64,000 nt of DNA from Sistotremastrum niveocremeum HHB9708 (Eukaryota; Basidiomycota; Agaricomycetes; Sistotremastrales; Sistotremastraceae). Numbering within the stretch: position 1 is the first letter of the stretch; every line of letters starts with the position of its first letter. Below the pieces are notes generated by a model, which was not told where the DNA came from, ran no database searches, and was given only the letters and a program-made list of their open reading frames with translations. The stretch lies in the NCBI GenBank assembly GCA_001630475.1, contig KV419454.1, positions 70,850-134,849 of the forward strand, in the 5' to 3' direction. The position numbers and the translations under genes are program-made. Positions 1-11,787 of the stretch are shown here, piece by piece.

Positions 1-340
1 CGGAGCGCGTGTTACAAGTTGGCTCGGGAATTCCCCTGCAGCATTAGCAGACTAGCTTCAGGGGGCGACGCCGACGAAAAGACAAGCCTCTTTCTTTCTA
101 AAGGGAATCCAATTAGGTCTATATATTGCGCTGTGCGTCCTTGTTCCCTATCATGTGCTCGTCGGCCGATCAGGAGACCTTGTACTAATTAACTAATCAG
201 AACGGCTCGTTAGGTTCTTTATCGAGCTTTTTGAGTCCATTCTCTGACGGCAGGTGAGTGAGCTTGAATTGAACATACGCGAATGCAGCTCATCGCTTCA
301 AGCCTCTAGGAAGCACAGTTAAATAGAAGACTATTAGGTC

Positions 341-1203
341 ATGTCTGCCTACGGCGCCTTGGTGCGCAAGCCTTCAGCTACTCAGAAACCCACACAATGG
401 CCACTTGATCCTACGCCTGCCAACGAGAAGATAACAATCTACCACCTTACGCTTGAGACTGCGCCGGAGGCTCTTCTCAGGCTCATGTATTCCGATTTTC
501 AGGCCGAGGTGGAAGCTGGCATGACGTATCCACAAGAGGGGGACCTGTCGCTCGAACAGTTCTCTGCCTATTACTTCGCAGCTGATGTACTGGTGGCAAT
601 TTCCCAAGTCGATCAGGATGGAAACGCCGAGCTAACGGAAGAGATCGAGGTCGCTCGGAAGGGAAGGTCTTGGGAAGAGGCTTATGTCGGATGTTACTAT
701 GTGAGCACCACTACTACTTGCGTGCCCTCGAGACAGAGTGCTGAACCCTTCTTCCTCTTGTCCTTTGTTCCTTACAGGTTAAGCCTAACTATCCGGGAAG
801 ATCTTCACACGTGAGTCAAATAAACTTTGATCTCTACATTTTACAAGCTAATCTCATTGTCGCTCTCAATCAAGATTTGCAACGCGGGATTCATGGTTCC
901 GGCTCGTCATCGCGCCAAAGGATATGGGAGGCTTCTCGCAGCATCGTACCTTCATTATGCCCCGCTTTTGGGTTATGAAGCTTCGGTCTTCAACCTAGTC
1001 TACACGAATAATGCTGCTTCTATTCGGTACGGCAGAAAATTACCTCCGCACGCCTTTGGTTTCACTGATACGTGGTCGGCAGGCTTTGGGATCGACTTGG
1101 ATTTACTCGAGCGGGTCTTATACCGAGAGCTGGACGCTTGAAGACAGCTGACGGCAAAGGCGAAGAATTTGTTGACGCAATAATTTTCTATAAACGTTTT
1201 TGA
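341..1203 (+). CDS. MPR1-like GNAT N-acetyltransferase
   Basis: Four exons (341-700, 778-810, 875-1026, 1083-1203) encode 221 residues, close to the 229 of yeast Mpr1. Mpr1 acetylates azetidine-2-carboxylate and the proline intermediate P5C/GSA and protects against oxidative stress; that role here is inferred from family. The spliced protein has GCYYVKPNYPGRSSH, the GNAT acetyl-CoA loop RAKGYGRLL, then YAPLLGYEASVFNLVYTNNA and, only when the last intron is removed, LWDRLGFTRAGLIPRAGR. Unspliced, the third exon reads into a false stop at 1141. The start is the first ATG in the conserved frame. No operon-like partner is visible; a Mutator-like element begins about 230 bp downstream. Confidence 0.88.
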
Positions 1204-1425
1204 ATGGTCATCTGTTGTTCTTTTATGGTGGACGTTGACGAGCGCTAAGATGGTCGGGAATTGAGGAAGTCGCAGCATAGAGCGTGAGTCGCCGAAATTG
1301 AGCGTTGCCCTGAACGACGCATCATTTACGAGAACAAGCTTACACAGGGGTCTCTATGCGAAAGTCAAGGCACCTCAGTCGAAGTGGTGTGCCGCTGTCG
1401 GGAAAATGTTGACGGGACGGTGATG
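1204..1425. other. Short spacer before the transposon
   Basis: This is the 3' flank of the acetyltransferase. I see no coding exon and no repeat in it. Confidence 0.5.
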
Positions 1426-1434
1426 GCCTTCGGC
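1426..1434. repeat. Target-site duplication, left copy
   Basis: GCCTTCGGC lies directly outside the left TIR. The same nine bases lie at 2340-2348 directly outside the right TIR. Confidence 0.8.
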
Positions 1435-1621
1435 CATTCTCCTTCCCAGAGGTCCCACAGCTTAGTCGCGATTAATCCGAGTACGTAGACCACGATAAAT
1501 CAGAGGGCGATGTAAGCAAGAGGACATAAGCGAGTTCGGAGATAAGAGTTTAGGACCGCGAAGACAACGCGACGAGCTGTGGGAGCCTCTGGCACAAGAT
1601 GACATCCGTTTCCGATCCGAA
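1435..1621 (+). repeat. Left terminal inverted repeat of the MULE
   Basis: Matches the reverse complement of 2152-2339 from the outermost CATTCT to CGATCCGAA, with one divergent stretch in the middle (about 1497-1545). It holds a nested 25-nt inverted repeat, 1446-1470 against 1568-1592 (CCAGAGG..CCCACAGCT / AGCTGTGGG..CCTCTGG). Confidence 0.9.
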
Positions 1622-2151
1622 GTTACCCGTCACTCAATGTCACTATTCCCCAGTAATCACAGAAAAATGAATCATGTCTTCAACAACGCGCATGGGGGAC
1701 TGAAAAATGACCATGGGGGTTGTGTTGATGTAATAAAAGAGCCCAAGTCTTTGAATCGAAAACTCGGTGTCTGAAACTGTTGACTTTCGTTGGTAGAAGT
1801 TGGAGAAGCAACTGCTATGTTCTAACTGAGTCAGGGGAAGGAGGGGAATGCCATTGAAAACGGATTTGATAATATGGGATCTAGCAGTATTATTCCCATA
1901 AAAATACAACATCACGACTACGAGACTTCTTCCTTCCGCTGTCGATTTTTCAGCTTGGGTATCACAAGCTCTACTGCTCGGCCATAGAGGATATCGCTGC
2001 GGTAAATGGTGGAAATTTTGGGACAGCACCCGGTATTATGGCCGAATGATTTGCTATACAACCGGTATCCAAATCACATACCGAATACGATCATTCGTTC
2101 GCAATGTTAAAGGCAATTGCGCAACCGTGACTGACAAGCAAACGCAAACAT

Positions 2152-2339
2152 TTCGGATCGGAAACGGATGTCATCTTGTGCCAGAGGCTCCCACAGCTCG
2201 TCGCGTTGTCTTCGCGGTCATATGCATTCTTAAGTCCGAAATCGCTTATGTGCCCTCGCTTACGTGCCCTCTAATACATCGTGGTCTACGTACTCGGATT
2301 AATCGCGACTAAGCTGTGGGACCTCTGGGAAGGAGAATG
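2152..2339 (-). repeat. Right terminal inverted repeat of the MULE
   Basis: Inverted partner of 1435-1621, about 188 bp. It carries the same nested inverted repeat. Confidence 0.9.
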
Positions 2340-2348
2340 GCCTTCGGC
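2340..2348. repeat. Target-site duplication, right copy
   Basis: GCCTTCGGC lies directly outside the right TIR and matches 1426-1434. Confidence 0.8.
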
Positions 2349-5100
2349 TCCGTATTGCTTCGCGTTCCGATTCTTGCCGCGCTGTGTAGACTCATGCTAT
2401 TGAGATATTCTGGCGTAGCTTCTCCTGTGTGTTACGTGAGGCGGCAGATCCATCATCTTTGCTCTCGGCCAGGCTTCATTGGTTCTTGAGCTGAACGGCA
2501 AAACATCGAGGTCCATGGACTTGCTATCGATATGATCCTATAGCAAGATGGGATCATGGCTTGACAGAGAAGAGTGTCATGCCGGCGTGCGTTCCATCTC
2601 GGCGATCCCTGTGCTGTGCAGTCTGGTCCTGAATCTGGATCGGCCTGTAGACTAACCATCACCCTCATCCCAAATCAGTCCTCACTAAGTACCCATAAGT
2701 TTTTGACTTGCTACCGTGAGGAGTTGATCGTCTTCGATGGACCTCAGGCTGTATAGGTTCGTCGATGTAGCCTTTCGAGACGCTACTGTAAGTCACAATC
2801 CGTGCTGTGCGCCGTAAACTCCTAGCGCTCGTTTGACAAATGAGGGACAGCGGTATCATCATAGTTCCATGGCATGCGATGGACTTAGGAAGAAAACTTT
2901 CGTCGTCAATGGTGTTCCTCTCTGACGTTAACGATAACATATGCTTCCCTATGACTTAAATCAAGTGCGCCTTGTACAAGTATGTCATCGATGGAGTGAT
3001 TGGAGCGTTACAAGAATTCGAAGCGCATGCACATTTCCAGTTGTGTAGCAAATGTATCACCCAGACGTTGATACATGATCATGACAATGGCGGCTACACG
3101 TCAGGGAAAGCGTGAGGTACTAGATCGCTTAGGTATGTAGATTTCGAGCATATATCAGGGTCAGCAGCTGTCGCAGATTTTTGGTGCGATGGGTGCACTC
3201 TCATGGATATGCGCTGATACATGTAGGAACTAAAGTGTACATGCGAGCAGTGTAACTTACATTACAGCGGTGATGGACCCTTGATGATAGCCCATCTCGG
3301 GCTCAAGCCTTAAGATCAGTTTCCCACCTTGTCCTAATTAGGAGATAGGAATGTCTCTAAACGGCATGATAAGGTGACTAAAGCAGCGAAGGTCGGAATT
3401 AGGCTGTGTGAAGACTGGATGTTGCTAGTCTGAGGACAATTCACTCCAAGTGCTGCGACGAGTATCGGGGGAGCATTTCACAAGTCTAGGGATGCATATT
3501 GAAGCATATGCGGCCATGCTCGCACTTCCACCAGGCGTACTTATCTGGGAAGCCGGAAACTCTTCGAAAAAGGAAATATCGATCACCGAAATGCCCGGAG
3601 GAAATACTGATTGGCCGGGTAATATTACAGGGAATTTGATCTGCTCCATAGCTGTAACAAAGGCAATAATCTCGGTAGTCTGGGATATAGTTCTGGTAAA
3701 TTGAATCCACTTTTGCAAACTTCACGAAGGGCCAGTGGGAGTGAAAACCTTTACAAAGTAACCCGATTCTATTGCTGCAGGGACCAGCCTTCTCCAGCAG
3801 TTCGATCCTACTTCAAATACTAAACGCTCGTCATGGCGGAGAACCCTGAGCTGCGCGACTACACGTCTCGAGATGCCAATTGAGTCATTGGTTCACGATC
3901 GTGCCAGGATAGTTTGACTTCGAATCTCCCGTCCGGCTTCAGTAAAACTGAACGCTTTTAAGTCACGAGAACATCGGTTGTATCATCGCGAGTATCGCGG
4001 GTTAAGCAGTCCAGAAGACACACTGCAAAAGATAGCGTCGATGTCATGCAGCTTTCCACGTGGCAAGCCGTGTCGGACTGATCAGCATCGATCAGTTCTC
4101 TCTTAGCGGTCAGGGAGCTCCTCAGGGATCCCATATCCAGCCACGCCTCAGGCCTCAGGGGCTGCGGCCAGCCGTTCTTGGATCGCTCTATGTTGAGCTC
4201 TTCACGTTATCAGAGCCCAAGAATGGGAGCCGAGTACTTCTGGGAACATTGCACGGAACTATTTTTCTGAGATTGAATGTTAGGTCTTCACTCGATCACA
4301 GATGGTCCAACCCCTCTGTTGTGGCATCGGCGCTTTGAGCAGGCGGCAGGGTCCATCAAGACGTGATTGTAGCGTATTTATGCAAGGATAGAGCCGAAGA
4401 TGACATTCTGGAACGTGACTTCAAGCTTGCTCTATGATAGGATACATATCTGGACGCAAGGGAGTGTCGAAGCTGGCATTAAGTAGCATGTCTGATTCAG
4501 CGACGCCTCCGGCGGGGTCGAAGACTGATGCTGGTCGGAGTGATCGACGACCCTGCTCCTGAACATAAGTGACGTGGTGACTAAGCGCTGGCCATTATGG
4601 TTCTTGGCATAAAATTCCTGGAGAGTAATGGATGGAAAGGGGCTCTGGAAAACAGCTGCTCCAGATAGCGTAGGAATGCCAGATGTGAGATAGGAGAGTA
4701 GCAAACATTGGTGCGTTCTTGATCCATGGCAATTCGAAGCCCGACGGCGGCATGGAATAGCCATATAAAAGCCGGAGCACGTTTCTTACCCGAGTACGCG
4801 GCTGGTGCATGCTCCGACGATCATACTAAGTACAAGCCGGGTTATTTGCCATGTGAGAAGTCAGGGTCCCAGTTAAGAACGTCGGGTCGTTCTGCACAGA
4901 ACAAACCAACAAAAGAATAGCTTCAGGACGTTCTTCATGGATAGTTGCTGAAGGGACATGGCAAGTTATGCGCACCGAACGTTTGTCGTTATCGCAGATG
5001 ATGGCGTCGAGGCGGGATATGAAATATTTAGATTCCAGAAGCAAGGAACAAGGCATCAGAGTCGAATTTCCGACTTAGATCCTACTGGACATCTGAGAGT
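2349..5100. other. Gene-poor stretch without a supported gene
   Basis: About 2.7 kb with only short frames on both strands. None shows a recognisable motif or a chain of exons with matching splice phases. It may be degenerate sequence or hold a gene I cannot resolve. Confidence 0.4.
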
Positions 5101-5142
5101 TTGTAATCTTGCAAACCAGTCGGTGGACTAAAGTTTACCTGA

Positions 5143-5600
5143 TTAAGGTTCCCGACAAATTGGCTCAAGGCTAAGAAGAGACAAAGGAAAGCTCACTAGT
5201 ATCTTTCCCACAGGAAACGGCTTCATGGGTAAGTAATGATCTATCCCATCTGGGTCGACGTCGATGAGGGCTTGAGGACGGACGGGCAACAGAATGAGTG
5301 CACGGTATCCACTGGAGAGATAACGAGGTATCCCAATATTGCGCATGATTTCACGATAGCAGTCAATTCTTGCCCTTAGCTGCTTCTCTGAAAGAGTTAA
5401 CGGCCATTCTGCAATTAAGGATGCTGTACTTGAAATGGTCGTCAGAGGGCATGTGTCTTTTGTTCTTTGTCTTGAACGCAGTACCGCGAGGATGAACAAG
5501 TACTGTGAGATGCAAGAAATATTCCGAAGAAGTCGTCGATGATGCGGGGAGCGGGGGACACGGAAAGAATGATAATGACGTAATATTTCGGAAGTCTGTT
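5143..5600 (-). CDS. Possible exon of an unknown gene
   Basis: A minus-strand frame with protein-like composition (TLSEKQLRARIDCYREIM, then GIDHYLPMKPFPVGKIL) is followed by a good GT-AG intron (gtgagc..taatcag). A further open exon in phase runs to about 5085 (VNFSPPTGLQDYKLSDVQ). I do not recognise the protein. The next acceptor cannot be placed without a stop, so this may be a decayed gene or chance. The limits given are those of the readable frame, not of a gene. Confidence 0.2.
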
Positions 5601-6352
5601 CTGTCTTAAGATCCTTTAGGATCGCAAGGGCTGAGTTTTTGGTGAGAGCTGGATACTTAACTTAATCGTTATCAAGTGCTTGATCAGGGTAGATTGTTTA
5701 TATCATGGCCACCACATACTTAGGACCGTCCGAGCACCATATGTCCCGCGATCAGCGCACAGAAATGCGGAGTAGGTCTGCTTGAACGTGCTGCATCGCC
5801 GAGGAGGGCACATACAATCTGAGGGTCAGCGATGACGCAGTCTTCCAACCCTAGGAAGGTAAGGACATGAGTCCCAGACGACAACGTCACTTGCCCTGTA
5901 TGATTGAATTCCGGTCAGGGCAATGTTCTAGGCCAATTTGTGCCATTCTCGTGTAGCTTCAGGGCGTTTGCTCAGTTCCATGGTTCGGGTGTACTGCCCA
6001 GAATACGGACAATAGAGCGCTACACTGGACGTCGTTGGTACTACTTGGGTCGCCGCAAAGGATACACCGGGGAAGGGCTCATTTTCCATTCTTTCAATTT
6101 GATATCTGGTCAAGTGCATGCAGGATTTGAGATCATCTGCGACTGGATTGCACACAAGGAAGGCGGAGCAAGGGTGCGAAAGGGCCAACGATGATAATTG
6201 TCCAAACAAAAACAAACAAACCCATCTCGCCGAACCAACCTCGATCAACCTCTGGCGGAGTCAGGCCTCATGTCTGTAAGGGTATAAAACTGAGATAGGA
6301 TCCAAGTTTCCTGGATTGCTTGTTGACCTCTGCGAAGACTGAAAGCTGCTTT

Positions 6353-7260
6353 ATGGTGCCTTCATACAGCTTCTATGCTATACCACGTTCTTCAAGGCCA
6401 TCCACTGCAATTGCCCCAGACGGTTAGGCTGGCTCGAGGGCAGACTCCGTTTACTTCCTTCCGATTTTCTTTTTCATGTCTCTCATTCATTAGACGCCCC
6501 TATGCCACTAGCGCTCAGCATAGAGAAGGATAGTCTGTTTCCCGTAGTTGCCCGCTTTGAGGGGACACGTCGAATTATGGTAGGTTGCTTGTTCACCTCC
6601 GATCAGACATAGTCAGATCTCAACTATCTTCCTCACAGGGATCTTATGATGTCTTGTACAAGGCTTATGGCCCTGTCGCTCGCCCAATCTTTCTATTGGG
6701 GATCTCGGATCCGTGGCACCTGGTAAATCACGGTAAACAAACACTTGTGCAGGCATATGTATCGCAGATCACATGCAGATGTCCATCCTGAAAACAAAGG
6801 TTTGCGACATTGATCGCAGACTCGTCCGTTTTCCAATCAGGTTAAGTTCACCCATAATTCTCACCCAAGTTGGAACTGAAAGTATTCAGAGCAAGATTTT
6901 TCTACCCGTAGACGACTTGCAAATCCCCGCTTCTTTTGGCCCGAATACGCGTTTCTTTAGTCCAACCAGTCCTTGGATACCTTGCTCACAATTCTCCTTC
7001 ACTCACAGTATCTCTGTCGCCGATTCGGACATGGGGTGACTTGGACTATCAATGGCATGTTTGATCTTGCGCTACAATAATCAGATGCCAAAACAACCCT
7101 TTCTATGATCCCATAGGCTTTCTTCAGGGTGTTGTCCAGGTGCGAGGCCCAGATTCATATAGCTAATCCGGTTGTCAATGCAAGACTTTTACAGGACGTT
7201 CCCTTTCTTTCAGCGTCAATTTCTCTTCGCCAGGGACTTCCAAGCCCTGTGTTCACTGCG
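6353..7260 (+). CDS. Possible multi-exon gene, function unknown
   Basis: Six successive exons can be joined with matching phases and good GT-AG sites, which is hard to get by chance. Exon ends fall near 6421, 6568, 6721 and 7036; the acceptors end near 6471, 6647, 6778 and 7083. Segments include LFPVVARFEGTRRIM, YKAYGPVARPIFLLGISDP, IFLPVDDLQIPASFGPNTRF and NNPFYDPIGFLQGVVQ. A TATA-like stretch (GGTATAAAAC) lies near 6282. I recognise no family, and neither the start ATG nor the 3' end is secure; exons may continue to about 7800. Confidence 0.35.
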
Positions 7261-8208
7261 GCACGACACTCGGTTCAGCTTCTAGTCTACGAATCTCATC
7301 CTGTGACGTCACCGCCTTGTTTCTCACGCCCCCTGCCGAAACCCTCGCCGCGGCACACAGCCTGTCAATTTCCACTGCGGTGACTATCAGCCAGTGCCCT
7401 TGTCGTCTACTGTGTGAACCGCGCCACGTATCCATGCTCTACTCGTTCCTCCATGTCTATACCGAGCAACCTGGTACTTGGCGAGATGCGGCGTGTGCTA
7501 TGTCTGCGCTGATCACAGGAAGTGACTTTCTCATCAATCGAGATGAGCTGTACAGTCTGGATTCTAGTGACAACACCTCCATGGCCGCATATCCGGCACA
7601 CGCTCCAGCAACTAAAGTAGACGGCACGCCCTGTTTGACGCTAACAGGGGAATGTAACATCGGCAATCAAAGGACCTCGAGGTCGTGGCATCATACCCTA
7701 CATCAAGAGACTGCTCGAGAGTGTGCCAATACTCTTCGTAAATGCGGGAGGCGGTACGTCACACAACCAACGCACTATGAGTAACCTCGCACATCAAACG
7801 TTTCTCCACCACCCCATTACCGATGTTTTGTGGAGAATAACCATACTGCGCAGCCTGTCAGGTTCTCACTCTCAATGAGGGGCGTATCTCACCCGACTGA
7901 GCCTCTACCATGATGGCTAGGACTGTCAATTGCTGAACTGAGGGGTGCTTGAATTGATGTATCGTAGCTGATATGTGACAATACTTGATCTTTCCTTTTT
8001 CCTCACAAATCATGATGGTATGATCGATATGATCCTTCGGCTCGTGTCACGAAATGTATTGCTAGCGAAGGTTCGCAAGCCGAAAACGCTGAAAGTGAAA
8101 CCAGTCTCACACATATGCTACAACGGATAATAATACACAAGAATCGAAGCTGGAAGGGAATAGACAGTCCGAAAGGGAACGCAGCTTGAGGCATCAGGAA
8201 TCTCAGTG

Positions 8209-10915
8209 TCATTTCCAAGGCCATTCGCCTTTCAACAACTTCGTCTTAATTTTGTCCGCACGATCGGTATCCTTTTCTTGAAGGTTAGTCATCTGCAAGA
8301 AAGGGATTTCTTTGAACTGAATAAGACGTCAGGTCAGTAGATAGTCAACACAGTCCGAGACAGGAGGAAAACAGGAACAGACGTACGGTAAGCTCTCTCG
8401 TCCGATGTAATGATTCTATCTCGTCGATTCTATCCCGAACGTTTTGAAGTGTTGACTCGAAATCATCCTCCTCGACGACTTGACGCGCCGCTTGTAGCGT
8501 TAGCAGAGAATCGGGTCGGACATCGTGGTGAACCTTGAGGAACGGATGAGCAAGGAGCATTGAGTTGTGCAGTATATACATACATCCACGGAGATGATAT
8601 TTTTCCTATCGAGCTCTTGAGTGAAGTCAACTGATATTCGGTGACGCAGAATGGGAACGAATGGGACAAACCTTCGAGGAAATCAGGTCTTGTCATGATC
8701 TGTCGACAACGCCACTATCGTCAACGGCATATAAGCTTCGATAGTCAAAAAGCCGTGATGACCAGGAATGACGCACGTAAGGAATCGCGGGCAATGGTAA
8801 CTCTTCCTCTACGTCGGCCTCTCCTCTCTGCTGCCCGGCGGCCTTGGCTGCATCACGTTCTTGCTCTTGTTTTCTTCGCTCCTCCACGAATGCTTGGAGG
8901 AGGAGCCAACTACAACTCGACCATTTTTGCTACACAGGGAAGAGAGAAGTATCAGTAAAGCTCGGAGCAGAAGATAAGTGGGCAATGTGGCATCGATGAA
9001 GGAAGACAGCTGGGGAAAGTGGGAGGAATCGAGTAGGATAACGTAAGACCTACCTCATCCATGACATCGTCATCACAATCTGGAATCAGCCCGATTTGAC
9101 TTCTCAACCACTGCTTCTCGTTATTCAATAAATGATTTGCTGCCGAAAGCGGATTTGTTGAACGCGCCACTTTGCCGATCAAGGAAAGACGGCCTCCTAT
9201 GATGTTCAACGCTTGGTGTAAGATGTGAGGATTTGATTCAGGCGTTGAGTGAGTGGATGTCGGTGGTAAAGAATCGTGTTGGATTTTGCGGAGGGCGGTG
9301 TAGGCTTCACTGGGTGATAGATCGCCAATGTAGAGAGACTGATTCAAGGTGTGAGTCGGTCGTGAAACGCGTACAAGGATAGGACGATTACCTGCATGCG
9401 ATTTGCGTTTCGTCCTATGAGCACGCGTCAGAACAAGCTGATGAAGGCAGCAAAAGAGCACGCACGCAAAGCAAAGAAAGGCCAGAAGTCATCTCTATTC
9501 GATCCCCTCATTAACAAATTATAAGTTTGGAGGACAGCGAGTGGACGCACGTCGAAAATACAACCGTCAATATGCCTATCATCCCACTGATCAGTCCGTT
9601 TTCTTGATTATGGTTCATGGGAAGTGATCCGTACCGCTGGCCGCCCAAGCTTCTGCTCGCTGCTGCAACTGGGTAAGGATATTTCTTCCGGCTTCGTCGC
9701 TTGTTAACAGGTGGATGTTGTTGAATACCAGGACGAGGGCACGGCCTTTCCGACGTGACAGGCTGAGTGCCACTTTTTCGACTTTGTTCAGAGCTGTGTA
9801 TCGACAATGGTATACAAATGAGGATGCCAGAATTGACGATGAACCTTCAAAAACGTACCTCGTTCGATATCAAGCGCGGCACCTCCTGACGAATAACACA
9901 AGCTTCAGTACAATGAACGCGAATGAACAGTCAAGTAGCATGTCACCTTCTCGCGGATCACGTCTCTGGAATAGCCCAGTCTGCGAATCTTCATTGTACT
10001 CGTAATTCAAGGCTTTTCCAAGCCTCAAACGAAAGACCTCCAGATCTGGGTGGGCTTCACAGAACGCGACACCCTCCGCATTCACAGCATGCATCGCATC
10101 CAAAATCATTGTCCCTTTCCCCGTTCCCTGGGTTCCAATGGCTACTTCTCAGTAAGACGCGAATAACGAGAAGGAAAAATGTACCTTTGGGCCGATGATA
10201 GCGTAGTATTTCCCTGCTTCCTCGCCTCGCATTATTCGATCGATATGGTCTTGTTCTTTCCGGCGCAGATGATAACGCCAGTCTTCTGAGGCCTTTTGTT
10301 TTGCGTTCAGGGAGAGGACGAGGGCGGGATCGTACCCTGCCGAAAAGGCGCTTTCGATCTGCAAAAAACATAGTCCGGGTTAACGGAGGCCTTTAGAAGG
10401 TACTGGCGAGACCATACCTTGTTTAAGACGTTCCATTTGTACCATTCGATATAGATGATGCCACCTATGAAGACTGCAGGCGTTCTGAGCATTTTGGTCC
10501 AGTATTGACAAGATAAGCCGAACTCATGACTATTCCTGTATGAAAGATGTCAGACACGCAATGCAAAAAATTAACTAAGGCCCTCACCTGCAACAGTAGT
10601 CATCGCAGCGTCGACTATCTGAGACCTGCCACCACCTGTTGCGGTCGAACTTTCTCCCAAACTGCCATTATCTTCGCCTACGGATTGACCGGATTGATTC
10701 GGTGCATTTGAACGGCTTTGAGAAGCTGAAGTGCCACCAGCAGCAGACAATCCTCGAGACTGGACGCATGTTCGGTTCAGACGTCGCGGTATGCTAAAGA
10801 GACGCGACTCAAGTTGCCGACTGGGAATTCCGAGTCGTGCAGTGGACGACAGACGTGTTGTGCGAAGAGAGAAGTTAGGAAAGAGGAACTGAGGGCCTGC
10901 TCGAGTTGCACTCAT
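8209..10915 (-). CDS. Mitochondrial P-loop (AAA-type) ATPase
   Basis: A minus-strand gene with about 14 introns and roughly 650-700 residues. The N-terminus (MSATRAGPQFLFPNFSLRTT..) is Arg/Ser-rich and acid-poor, like a mitochondrial presequence. A single predicted membrane helix follows (TTVAGIVMIFIGGIIYIEW), which needs a 12-nt exon at 10524-10535. Then come the Walker A loop GPKGTGKGT, a conserved block around LRLGKALNYEYNEDSQTG, a hydrophobic strand ALVLVFNNIHLL in the Walker B position, TDDFWPF, SQIGLIPDCDDDVMDE, VHHDVRPDS and a C-terminal heptad-like DRIDEIESLHRTREL. This layout matches a fungal family usually annotated only as P-loop NTPase. Substrate and partners are unknown. Spliced homology supports the stop at 8209. 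Confidence 0.82.
10524..10535 (-). other. 12-nt microexon of the ATPase gene
   Basis: The exon TCATGACTATTC (+ strand) is preceded on the minus strand by ..catacag and followed by gttcgg. Including it joins TTVAG to IFIGG as one continuous membrane helix of the expected length; skipping it removes four residues (GIVM). Confidence 0.55.
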
Positions 10916-11049
10916 GGGTGTCTCATATGTAGTTGGTTTGGAAGAACGACGCCAAGAAAGGGTGCATATACTTGCTTCTGCCCATCTCGCTCCCGACCTC
11001 GTCGCTTCATGACCGTGACACCCTCTTTGTGTTCACGGCCGCTGTTGTA

Positions 11050-11780
11050 ACTGGCCAAAATTACAAGTGCTATTCCCCCTGTTGAAAGGTATGCTACTGC
11101 GAGGCCTCTATCGGTTTTCTACATATTCGAGACGGCGTTTCTGTTCCTGTAAAGGGAATGTCAAGGATATATGCGCACTTCAAGTTGATACGTTTGGGTT
11201 CTCGTTCTATTGGGAGTCGTCGGTCACAAGGTAAGCTCACTACACTCAGAATACTGTAAGCCATACTGACCTAAACGTAGAATGCCTGTTTTACAACACG
11301 GAGTCCTGACAAAGTGACTCGACGTAAGACTCTTCCAGGGACGCTTTGCAAACGCTTTTGCACTCCTTTCGATGCTTCACAAACTCTTTCACTCCTCACC
11401 GAACCGATCCCTGGGCTCCGTGGCGGTTAGGTGACTCAGGGGCTAACATGATTGTCAACGACGGAAACTTTTCGCTCGCATGCCGGCCTCTGTCCAGGCA
11501 ACATATCGCAGTTTGAGGGCCATTAGGAGAGGACGTATCTCGGTCCTCTTCTAGTTGAACTATCCATTCCGTAGAACCAATTGCTCAATGATAAGCTCAA
11601 AGCGAGCGCTCGCCAACATTAAGCTGAGTGCCTGACAGACGCCGACGAAGATTATCCTTTGCCCTATGTTTTCGCGAAACTTTGGATACTCTCCTGATCA
11701 TGCATCGATTTCGCTATGAGTTACGGTATAAATCCAAAGTGAGCTTCAGATCTTTGAAGTGTTCGTCCTTTCCCCCTGTC
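11050..11780. promoter_or_regulatory. Promoter region of the first GH5 gene
   Basis: Non-coding stretch between the divergent ATPase and GH5 genes. TATAAA at 11727-11732 sits 61 bp before the GH5 ATG, and pyrimidine-rich sequence leads to the start. The upstream block shared by the other two GH5 genes is not evident here. Confidence 0.5.
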
Positions 11781-11787
11781 TCTCAAC

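Larger units (their letters stand above)
1435..2339. mobile_element. Non-autonomous Mutator-like (MULE) DNA element
   Basis: A 905-bp element bounded by long, nearly identical terminal inverted repeats that begin CATTCTCCTTCCCAGAGG. The flanking 9-mer GCCTTCGGC is duplicated at 1426-1434 and 2340-2348. Long TIRs plus a 9-bp target duplication are hallmarks of the Mutator superfamily. The interior of about 530 bp has no transposase-like frame, so any mobility would need a transposase from elsewhere. The TIRs are highly similar but have diverged in one internal block, suggesting an insertion that is fairly recent but not brand new. A foldback element is the main alternative class. Confidence 0.8.

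Noticed and set aside
1643-2029. 128-residue open frame on minus inside the MULE
   Set aside because: Lies in the element interior, has no transposase motif and a composition like random sequence.
7317-7784. 155-residue + frame downstream of the unknown gene candidate
   Set aside because: No motif, no splice partner and several overlapping frames on the other strand; it may contain a 3' exon of the candidate, but I could not show it.
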